Origin: an uncultured Porphyromonadaceae bacterium
GTDB taxonomy: Bacteria > Bacteroidota > Bacteroidia > Bacteroidales > Muribaculaceae
Length of the DNA: 17,834 nucleotides
NCBI GenBank assembly: GCA_947166165.1
Contig: CAMVDK010000028.1
Span: 1-17,834, forward strand
Direction: 5' to 3'
Notes under the pieces: generated by a model
What the model saw: only the letters and a program-made list of their open reading frames with translations
Database searches by the model: none
What the model was told of the DNA's origin: nothing
Part shown: positions 6,345 to 12,150 of the stretch, one piece after another
Layout of the letters: each line of letters begins with the position of its first letter
How positions within the stretch are numbered: the stretch's first letter is position 1
Program-made: the position numbers and the translations under genes

Positions 6345-6412
6345 GGCGGCACCTCGGCAAAAAAGCAAGCGAGCTTGCTTGTTTTGCGCTCGGTTTGCAC
6401 TAATTTTGCACC
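6345..6412 (+). repeat. Promoter-bearing hairpin repeat, unit C
   Basis: Left box GGCGGCACCTCGG (6345-6357). The core hairpin (6357-6387) has GCAAAA/TTTTGC and AAGCAAGC/GCTTGCTT stems around a two-base loop. The right box is CGCTCGGTTTGCAC, followed by TAATTTTG. The boxes match units A and B, while the stem sequence is unrelated yet equally self-complementary. Confidence 0.8.
6378..6408 (+). promoter_or_regulatory. Probable lgt promoter inside hairpin unit C
   Basis: CTTG (6378-6381) precedes TAATTTTG (6401-6408) by 19 bases, matching the Bacteroidetes -33/-7 spacing with one mismatch at -33. The -33 box lies in the 3' arm of the hairpin. The predicted transcript start near 6414 would give lgt a leader of about 65 bases. 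Confidence 0.6.
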
Positions 6413-6477
6413 CTGAATGTTTCCTGGCTGGGCTGTGGCTCAGCGGGACATCTACATTATATTATTAATCGACGCTG

Positions 6478-7365
6478 ATGATACTCGACTTTGTGACGTG
6501 GACGGCTAGTCCCAATCTGTTCTCCGGCCCGGTGACGGTGCGCTGGTATGGCCTCATGTTTGCCATCGGCTTTTTGTTCGGCTACGAAGTGGTGAGCCGC
6601 ATCTTCAAGCACGAGGGCGCTCCCGAGCGATGGCTGGGCTCGCTGTTCATCTATGTGGTGGTGGCCACCATCGTGGGTGCACGTCTGGGCCATGTGCTGT
6701 TCTACGACTGGGCCTACTACAGCCAGCACCTGGGCGAAATTCCCAAGGTGTGGGAGGGCGGCCTGGCCAGCCACGGCGGCACGGCGGGCATTCTGCTGGC
6801 CGTGTGGATGTTCAGCCGGTGGGTCACCAAGCGCCCCATGCTCTGGACACTCGACCGCCTGGTGGTGCCCGTGGGGCTGGTGGCCGCGCTCATCCGCATC
6901 GGCAACCTGATGAACCACGAGATTTACGGCGGTCCCACCGACGTGCCCTGGGCGTTCCGGTTTGTGGAAAACGTGCCGCAATGGATGCACGGCGCCGAGC
7001 CGGTGTTCACCGCTCCCTGCCACCCCACGCAGCTCTACGAGGCCCTGTGCTATCTGCTCACGTTCGGCCTGTGCATGTGGCTCTACTGGAGGCGCAACGC
7101 GCAGGAGCGACAAGGGTTGATATTCGGCGTGTTCATGCTGGGCATCTTTGTGCCGCGGTTCCTGATTGAGTTCATCAAGAATGTGCAAGAGCCGTGGGAG
7201 CTGTCGCTTCGCGCGGCGTGCGGACTCGACCAGGGTCAGCTGCTCAGCCTGCCGTTCATCGTGCTGGGCGTGTGGCTCATTGTGCGTGCCATGCGGCGGC
7301 CCCGGGTGTCGATCGACTATCCCAACCAGTTCGCCGAGCAGCTCGAGCGGAAAAATAAAGCGTGA
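6478..7365 (+). CDS. lgt: Prolipoprotein diacylglyceryl transferase
   Basis: The 295-residue multi-span inner-membrane enzyme moves diacylglycerol from phosphatidylglycerol to the lipobox cysteine of prolipoproteins. Diagnostic stretches are visible: GARLGHVLFY (67-76), SHGGTAG with His99, RIGNLMNHEIYGG with Arg140 and Asn143 (the Lgt signature), HPTQLYEA (182-189), and PRFLIEF with Arg227 and Glu231. About seven hydrophobic segments are spread along the length. The ATG at 6478 leaves a normal N-terminus; a second possible transcript region is AT-rich but has no other -7 box. It is read alone from the hairpin-repeat promoter. A substrate-type lipoprotein gene (SPOR protein, 15087) is in the same window. 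Confidence 0.97.
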   Translation: MILDFVTWTASPNLFSGPVTVRWYGLMFAIGFLFGYEVVSRIFKHEGAPERWLGSLFIYVVVATIVGARLGHVLFYDWAYYSQHLGEIPKVWEGGLASHGGTAGILLAVWMFSRWVTKRPMLWTLDRLVVPVGLVAALIRIGNLMNHEIYGGPTDVPWAFRFVENVPQWMHGAEPVFTAPCHPTQLYEALCYLLTFGLCMWLYWRRNAQERQGLIFGVFMLGIFVPRFLIEFIKNVQEPWELSLRAACGLDQGQLLSLPFIVLGVWLIVRAMRRPRVSIDYPNQFAEQLERKNKA

Positions 7366-7391
7366 CTACGGCCCGATTCACAATTTTTTAG

Positions 7392-7399
7392 TAATTTTG
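7392..7399 (+). promoter_or_regulatory. -7 box upstream of the isochorismatase-fold gene
   Basis: TAATTTTG is an exact -7 box, but no TTTG is seen at the right distance upstream, so it is a partial promoter. The leader to the ATG at 7522 would be about 115 bases and contains a GC-rich palindrome GCCCCCCGGGGGC near 7456. Confidence 0.5.
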
Positions 7400-7521
7400 C
7401 AGCCCATGGCCTGCCGCCGTGGCACACTATTTGCTTAAAGCCGTCGTGCCGCCCCGCCCCCCGGGGGCATGCGGCCCAACTCGGAGATTTACTCACCCTA
7501 TTCAACTAATAACCTCAAGAA

Positions 7522-8073
7522 ATGAACAAATTAGACAAACCCGCAATCCTGGTTGTTGATATGCTCAACGACTTCGTGACTGGCTCGCTGGGCTGCGACC
7601 GCGCCCGCGACATCGTTCCCGCCACCGCCAAGCTGCTCGACGCCGCCCGCGCCGCCGGAGTGCCCGTGGTGTTCTGCAACGACTGCCACCTGCCCGGCAT
7701 CGACCGCGAGCTCAAAATCTGGGGCGACCACGCCATCAAGGGCACTCCGGGTGCCGACGTGATTCCTGAGCTGAACGTAAGCGAGAAGGACTTTGTGGTG
7801 CCCAAGCGCCGCTACAGCGGTTTCTTCCAGACCGACCTCGACATCCTGCTCAAGGAGCTGGGCGTGCACACCGTGGTGATCACCGGCCTGCACACGCACA
7901 TGTGCTGCCGTCACACCTCGGCCGACGCCTTCTGCCTGGGCTACGACGTGGTGGTGGCCAAGGAAGCCACCAACTCGTTCACCGAGGCCGACTACCAGGG
8001 CGGGCTGGAGTACCTCAAGACCTGCTACGGAGCCGAGGCTTACACCAACGACGAGCTCATCGCCATGTTCTGA
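7522..8073 (+). CDS. Isochorismatase-fold cysteine hydrolase (nicotinamidase-like)
   Basis: The 183-residue cytoplasmic hydrolase has the catalytic triad Asp13 (VVDMLNDF), Lys95 (VVPKRRYSGF) and Cys128 (THMCCRHTSADAF). Asp54, His56 and His70 sit where nicotinamidases bind metal. The length and NDCH/TPGADVIPEL stretches suit the PncA-like branch, which turns nicotinamide into nicotinate for NAD salvage. The 'cysteine hydrolase' subfamilies overlap in sequence, however, so the substrate is not proven. A second cysteine (129) directly follows the nucleophile. The start ATG at 7522 follows an A-rich stretch typical of Bacteroidetes leaders. The gene ends in a strong shared hairpin opposite a peptidase gene. 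Confidence 0.88.
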   Translation: MNKLDKPAILVVDMLNDFVTGSLGCDRARDIVPATAKLLDAARAAGVPVVFCNDCHLPGIDRELKIWGDHAIKGTPGADVIPELNVSEKDFVVPKRRYSGFFQTDLDILLKELGVHTVVITGLHTHMCCRHTSADAFCLGYDVVVAKEATNSFTEADYQGGLEYLKTCYGAEAYTNDELIAMF

Positions 8074-8091
8074 CGCATCGCGAATACTGAA

Positions 8092-8147
8092 ACAGCAACC
8101 GCCCTGCCGCACCCCTTCCGGGTGCATGGCAGGGCGGTTGTTGCTGT
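8092..8147. terminator. Bidirectional terminator hairpin between convergent genes
   Basis: The left arm ACAGCAACCGCCCTGCC (8092-8108) pairs with GGCAGGGCGGTTGTTGCTGT (8128-8147) apart from a 3-base bulge. An inner stem GCACCC/GGGTGC (8109-8114/8120-8125) caps it. It lies almost midway between the isochorismatase-fold stop (8073) and the peptidase stop (8163) and can serve both. There is no T tract on either side. Confidence 0.75.
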
Positions 8148-8162
8148 ATGGGAGGCCGGCCG

Positions 8163-9572
8163 CTACTGGTCGCACTGGAAGAGGGGGTCTTCGGGCATGA
8201 CCATGACAGGCTTCTGCTCGGCGGCGCGCAGGATGCGCTCGGGCACATACTTCTTGTCGACCACCAGGCGGAAAGCATAGGCGTTGAACCAGTCGTTGGT
8301 CATGATGATGTAGCCCTTCTGTCCGCTGTCGCCGCCCCAGGAGTTCTCCACTTTCCACTTGACGGGTTTGCCATTGGCGTCGAGGTCGACGGCGCACAGC
8401 GTCATGGCGTGGCTGGAGCCGCTGTCGAAGGTGGCGATGCGCTGCGCCTTGTCCATGGGGAAGGTGGTGCCGAAGAGGGTGGCGTAGTCGTAGTTGTCGA
8501 GGGCCAGGTAGCCGCTGGTGCGGTTGAGCTGCTTGCCCACGTCGTAGCTCGAGTAGAGCTTGGTGCTGTCGCGCAGCGAGGCGATGGCCATGGCGGCGAT
8601 GTCGTCCATGGGCAGATTGACGTAGCGCCAGTTGTGGCCGTCGTAGGTGTGGCGGTCGAGCTCCACCTCATAGGTCTTGTAGTACTCGCGGCGCGGGTCG
8701 TTCATGGCCATGATGAAGGTGCCGTTGATGGGTCCGCCCTGCGTCTCGCGGTAGAACTCGAGCGGCGTGTAGGTCTTGGCCGGGGTCACCGCCTTGCCGT
8801 CGCGGTTGCGGAAGGCATAGGTGAACTCCTTGACGGGTTCGCCCAGCGCGAGCGAGAGCATGCCGTAGATGGTGGAGAGCATCTCGGTCTTGCGGGCTTT
8901 GATGGCCGAGGCGGGCTTTTTGTCGGCCACCATGCCGCGCAGCTCGAGGCCGAACTCGCGCAGCTTGCTCGACAGCAGCTGCCCCAGGCGCGAGGTGCGC
9001 TCGGCGGTGTAGGTCTCGGGCTGCACCTCCACGGGCACCAGGCCGTATTTCTCAGCCAGGTCGGCCGCTCCGCAGAAGGTGCCGCCGTCGTTGATGGGAT
9101 TCTTGAAGAAGAACTGCACGCGCACGTCGTCAATCGGCTTATCGGCGCAGTCGATCACGCCCTGCAGCATCAGGTTGGCCTTCTCGAGCTGGTCGTAGAA
9201 GAACAGGTAGTCGTGCGAGTACTCCACACGCAGCGTGTCCTGGTGGCGGCGGGCGAAGTTGGCCCGCATCACGTTGAAGCTCGAGTACATCCAGCAGCGT
9301 CCACTCTGGCGCTGGTTGTGGATGCTCTGTTTAGGCGTCTCGATGCTGAAGTGGGTGTCGGCCGGGCCGGCGTTGCGGTAGTTACGCGCCAGGTCGTCGA
9401 TACTGTTGGCCGCCATGGCTCCGGCCAGCGCGGCGTTCTGCTTTGAGCGCGCATTCTGCTCGATGGTGCGCATCATGCCGGCGTCGATGCCGCCCTGCGC
9501 ACGGTTCTGGGCCACGGCCGGCAGCGCCAGCGCCAGGCCCAACGACAGTAAGAAGGTTGTTGTTTTTGTCAT
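8163..9572 (-). CDS. Secreted C1-family peptidase (bleomycin hydrolase/aminopeptidase C type)
   Basis: The 469-residue papain-fold peptidase has the active-site Gln87 and Cys93 (HNQRQSGRCWMYSS), His388 (SHAMTLCAVD) and Asn410 (VENSWGG). The large insertion between Cys and His is normal for the C1B (PepC/bleomycin hydrolase) branch. Unlike the cytosolic enzymes of that branch, it begins with a signal peptide (LLSLGLALALPAVA, cleavage likely before Gln22). It should therefore act in the periplasm or outside. Such exported forms are common in Bacteroidales and probably trim peptides for uptake. The C-terminus runs well past the catalytic Asn and ends PLFQCDQ. It has its own promoter (9644-9675) and shares a hairpin terminator with the preceding gene. 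Confidence 0.93.
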   Translation of the reverse strand: MTKTTTFLLSLGLALALPAVAQNRAQGGIDAGMMRTIEQNARSKQNAALAGAMAANSIDDLARNYRNAGPADTHFSIETPKQSIHNQRQSGRCWMYSSFNVMRANFARRHQDTLRVEYSHDYLFFYDQLEKANLMLQGVIDCADKPIDDVRVQFFFKNPINDGGTFCGAADLAEKYGLVPVEVQPETYTAERTSRLGQLLSSKLREFGLELRGMVADKKPASAIKARKTEMLSTIYGMLSLALGEPVKEFTYAFRNRDGKAVTPAKTYTPLEFYRETQGGPINGTFIMAMNDPRREYYKTYEVELDRHTYDGHNWRYVNLPMDDIAAMAIASLRDSTKLYSSYDVGKQLNRTSGYLALDNYDYATLFGTTFPMDKAQRIATFDSGSSHAMTLCAVDLDANGKPVKWKVENSWGGDSGQKGYIIMTNDWFNAYAFRLVVDKKYVPERILRAAEQKPVMVMPEDPLFQCDQ

Positions 9573-9643
9573 ATGCTAAATGGTTTGTTTTATGTTTTCT
9601 TATTTTGAGCAACCGCAATTTAACGGCTCACAGACAAACGATG

Positions 9644-9675
9644 CAAAATTAGATAAAAAAACGATTTTAAGCAAG
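9644..9675 (-). promoter_or_regulatory. Promoter of the C1 peptidase
   Basis: On the minus strand TAATTTTG (9651-9644) follows CTTG (9675-9672) after 20 bases. The expected start near 9638 gives a leader of about 65 bases. Confidence 0.6.
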
Positions 9676-9689
9676 CCGAGATAAAAAAG

Positions 9690-9998
9690 TCACACACTGG
9701 CTGCCGCCTGAAAACAGTCAACGCCTAAGCGCTCCTCAATTTCAGCTATCGATTTGAACGAGAAATTGACCTTTCCCGAGAGAATCCTACTCACATATTG
9801 AGGGCTCACGCCTAAGCGCTGGGCAACATCATTGCGAGAGAGGTTGTTGCTCTGCATAAAGTCGATAATTGCAAGAGCAACGCTTCGCGACCGTTTGAGC
9901 CACGATGCGTTTTGTTGCCGCCATTGTGCGTCGGCGGCAAAAGTGGATTGCTCTCCCGACTGATGAGCCTCCAAAAACTGAACTGCTTTTGATTTCAT
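9690..9998 (-). CDS. XRE-family HTH regulator (antitoxin-like)
   Basis: The protein has 102 residues from the ATG at 9998. The frame is open seven codons further, but the extra piece (MKGGGRI) is the purine-rich AGGGAGGAGGAAG ribosome site, so 9998 is preferred. The C-terminal half is an HTH_3 domain (SRNDVAQRLGVSPQYVSRIL, then GKVNFSFKSIAEIEERLG). The N-terminal FLEAHQSGEQSTFAADAQWR region matches a Bacteroidales group often annotated as HigA-like antitoxins. I see no toxin gene beside it, so it is either a solitary regulator or an orphan antitoxin. A 16-bp dyad overlaps its promoter, which suggests autoregulation. Confidence 0.85.
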   Translation of the reverse strand: MKSKAVQFLEAHQSGEQSTFAADAQWRQQNASWLKRSRSVALAIIDFMQSNNLSRNDVAQRLGVSPQYVSRILSGKVNFSFKSIAEIEERLGVDCFQAAASV

Positions 9999-10027
9999 AA
10001 TTCTTCCTCCTCCCTTCATTTCGGCTG

Positions 10028-10070
10028 CAAAGTTACAAAATTAATTTGAATATCGCAACTTATAGGTTGC
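10028..10070 (-). promoter_or_regulatory. Promoter and probable operator of the XRE gene
   Basis: On the minus strand TAACTTTG (10035-10028) follows GTTG (10059-10056) after 20 bases. A second box, TAATTTTG, lies at 10044-10037. The dyad GCAACTTATAGGTTGC (10055-10070) covers the -33 region and is a natural operator candidate for the HTH protein encoded just downstream. Confidence 0.55.
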
Positions 10071-10122
10071 ATTATTTGGAGAAATCTTCAAAGAAACTTG
10101 ATTCGGCCGCTAAGTGGCAGGT

Positions 10123-10683
10123 TCAATCCGCCGTCCGATGCAGCTGGTCGTAGAAGTGCCAGATGACTATGGCGGCGGTGCAGGCCACGTTGAGCGAGTG
10201 CTTGGTGCCGTGCTGCGGCAGTTCGATGCAGGCGTCGCTGGCATCGACGGCCTGCTGCGCCACGCCCTTGACCTCGTTGCCGAAGATGATGGCATACTTG
10301 GCATCGGCATCGCACTCAAAGCGTTGCAGCCCCACGCTGCCGTGCGCCTGCTCGATGGCCAGGATGGTGTAGCCCTGGGCGCGCAGTTCGTCGATGGCGT
10401 CGAGCACGCTCGCATGGTGGGTCCACGGCACGGCATCCTCGGCCCCGAGGGCGGTCTTGTGGATTTCGGGGCGCGGCGGCGTGGCCGAGATGCCGCACAG
10501 GCAGATGCGCTCCACCAGGAAGGCGTCGGCGGTGCGGAAGATGCTGCCGATGTTCATCTCGCTGCGCACGCTGTCGAGCACCACGGTGAGCGGCAGTTTT
10601 TTCACGTGTCGGTATTGCTCGGCATCCACGCGGTGAAGCTCGAGCATGGTTTTCTTTTGCATAGGCTTTTCGTTTTCATTCAT
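10123..10683 (-). CDS. TrmH/SpoU-family RNA 2'-O-methyltransferase
   Basis: The 186-residue SPOUT enzyme has all three family motifs: motif 1 with N44IGSIFRTADAF, motif 2 IIFGNEVKGV (132-141, Glu137), and motif 3 IELPQHGTKHSLNVACTAA (153-171) that forms the SAM-binding knot. It transfers a methyl group from SAM to a ribose 2'-OH in tRNA or rRNA; which site is modified cannot be read from the sequence. The ATG at 10683 overlaps the TGA of the upstream ATPase gene (ATGA). Internal methionines at 8 and 13 are alternatives that would leave the conserved LELHRVD start. The overlap implies translation coupled to the ATPase, an unusual partner. Confidence 0.9.
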   Translation of the reverse strand: MNENEKPMQKKTMLELHRVDAEQYRHVKKLPLTVVLDSVRSEMNIGSIFRTADAFLVERICLCGISATPPRPEIHKTALGAEDAVPWTHHASVLDAIDELRAQGYTILAIEQAHGSVGLQRFECDADAKYAIIFGNEVKGVAQQAVDASDACIELPQHGTKHSLNVACTAAIVIWHFYDQLHRTAD

Positions 10684-11993
10684 CCATTTGAGTATCGCTC
10701 GATGAGCGATGGCAGGCTGGCGAAAGCATACAGCGGGAAATCGATAAGCCCATTGTGGAATCCTGGTTCCATCAGGCTGGCTCTGAAAGCCAATGGCGGA
10801 TTATACTTTCGCATATACACGCCCATGCTCTTTGACTGCTTGTTGGTGCCCGACTTCACCTCTAGCGGCATAACGAGAAGGCCGTCGGTGAGCAGGAAAT
10901 CGATTTCAGAAGTTGTTCCAGTCCAATAGTACGCTCCCTTGATATGCTTGAATTGCGACAATTCTTGCAGAACAAATTGTTCGGCGAGCGCACCTTTGAA
11001 CTCCGTGAAAACACGCATTCCATCGATAACCACCGACGCTTTCAACTCCGCTTTTGCCCTGAGCAACCCCACGTCGAGCATATACACTTTGAAAGCGCTG
11101 GAATCGGCATAAGCCTTCAGCGGCACTTCGGGTTTATTCACGTTCCGGCAAATTCTGACAGTTCCTGAATCGGCAAGCCAAAGCAAGGCACTCTCATATT
11201 CGCGAGCCCTGGCACCATCGCGCACCAACCCATAGACAAACTTTTTGTTTTCTCTGGCCAATTGACTGGGCAGGCTATTCCAAATGTGTCGAATCTTTGC
11301 GGAAATCGGCAACGGAGCATGTTTTGAAAAATCGTTGTAGTATGCATCCAAAATACGGTTCTGCTCGTCGTCGACCGCCGAAAAGTCGTTGGTTTCAAGC
11401 CACACATTCACCACCGATGGCATGCCTCCCACGACCATAAAAGTTTTCAACAAGTCCACCATCTGCTCGTGGAACGGTTTCAAGTCCCAATTGCCTGCGG
11501 CCACATAGTCGGCCATTCGTTTTTTCCCGCTGGCAATCAGAAACTCGTGGAACGACATGGGCTGCAGCATCATGAAATCCACCTTTCCCACCGGAAACGA
11601 AGTTGCTTCGTGCAACGCTACGCCCAGCAACGATCCGGCGCAGCAAATGGCGTATTCGGGTGCTTCTTCACAAAAATACTTCAGCGAGGTCAAGGCACGC
11701 GGTACCTCTTGCACTTCGTCGAAAACAATGAGCGTGCTCTCTGCATCGATGTCGACACCAGTGAATATCGACAATTTGTTGATGATTTTTTTGGGGTCTA
11801 AATCGTCATCGAAGATGTGCCTGACGGCTTGCTGCCGCTCACAGTTGACATAGCACACCGCATCGAAGCATTGGTGCCCGAATTCCTTCAGCAGCCACGT
11901 TTTGCCCACTTGCCTTGCTCCTTGCAAGATGAGCGGCTTGCGGCCGCGACTCGTTTTCCACGCCTTGAGTTCGGAAAGTAATAGTCGTTCCAT
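10680..11993 (-). CDS. AAA_14/DUF4143 ATPase, intact copy
   Basis: The 437-residue protein has Walker A GARQVGKT (25-32), Walker B LIVFDEVQ (88-95), the GSLLGVA sensor-like stretch, and the mid-domain MVVGGMPSVV typical of the family. The C-terminal DUF4143 domain has SEIDFLL...LEVKSG (Asp365, Glu378, Lys380), a PD-(D/E)XK-like arrangement. It belongs to the same superfamily as the gene at 1056-2357 but to a different subgroup, judged by the N-terminal MERLLLSELKAWK and the divergent core. Function is unsettled in this family. The gene starts about 10 bases after its predicted transcript start, so its leader is very short. Its last codons overlap the methyltransferase start. Confidence 0.92.
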   Translation of the reverse strand: MERLLLSELKAWKTSRGRKPLILQGARQVGKTWLLKEFGHQCFDAVCYVNCERQQAVRHIFDDDLDPKKIINKLSIFTGVDIDAESTLIVFDEVQEVPRALTSLKYFCEEAPEYAICCAGSLLGVALHEATSFPVGKVDFMMLQPMSFHEFLIASGKKRMADYVAAGNWDLKPFHEQMVDLLKTFMVVGGMPSVVNVWLETNDFSAVDDEQNRILDAYYNDFSKHAPLPISAKIRHIWNSLPSQLARENKKFVYGLVRDGARAREYESALLWLADSGTVRICRNVNKPEVPLKAYADSSAFKVYMLDVGLLRAKAELKASVVIDGMRVFTEFKGALAEQFVLQELSQFKHIKGAYYWTGTTSEIDFLLTDGLLVMPLEVKSGTNKQSKSMGVYMRKYNPPLAFRASLMEPGFHNGLIDFPLYAFASLPSLIERYSNG

Positions 11994-12009
11994 CTCTTGT
12001 TTTTTGGGG

Positions 12010-12041
12010 CAAAGGTAAACAATTCTGGCGAAGTGTGCAAA
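12010..12041 (-). promoter_or_regulatory. Promoter of the intact DUF4143 ATPase
   Basis: On the minus strand TTTG (12041-12038) and TACCTTTG (12017-12010) are 20 bases apart, an almost ideal Bacteroidetes promoter. The same -7 sequence occurs before the other DUF4143 gene. The 33-bp repeat array begins 6 bases upstream of the -33 box. Confidence 0.75.
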
Positions 12042-12047
12042 TTTGAA

Positions 12048-12146
12048 ATCACATTTGTCCTAAGGACTTTTGTGATTGGAATCACGTTTTTCCTAAGGAC
12101 TTTTGTGATTGGTATCACGTTTTTCCTAATGACTTTTGGCACCGAT
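12048..12146 (-). repeat. Three tandem 33-bp dyad repeats upstream of the ATPase promoter
   Basis: The units start at 12048, 12081 and 12114. The first two carry the dyad AATCAC-N5-TCCTAAGGA-N5-GTGATT (12047-12077 and 12080-12110). The third keeps the left half and TCCTAATGA but has lost the right arm. The 33-base period is close to three helix turns, so the centres would face the same side of the DNA. They fill the gap between the MG2/plug gene stop and the ATPase promoter. Confidence 0.75.
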
Positions 12147-12150
12147 TTTG

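Noticed and set aside
5955..6412. Retron or other reverse-transcribed RNA locus
   Set aside because: Hairpins are present, but no reverse transcriptase gene is in the window.
8148..9446. 432-residue open frame opposite the C1 peptidase
   Set aside because: Val/Gly/His-rich shadow of a gene with a signal peptide, complete active site and promoter on the other strand.
9690..10019. Complete HigBA toxin-antitoxin pair
   Set aside because: Only the HTH protein is present; neither flank has a RelE/HigB-like frame.
11888..12142. 84-residue minus-strand frame with an 11-residue repeat (VLRKNVIPITK)
   Set aside because: The repeated part lies upstream of the predicted transcript start of the ATPase, and the frame then runs into the ATPase gene out of phase. 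The repeat is better explained as DNA sites with a 33-bp period.
12047..12146. Possible CRISPR array
   Set aside because: The 33-bp units abut without unique spacers and there are no cas genes.
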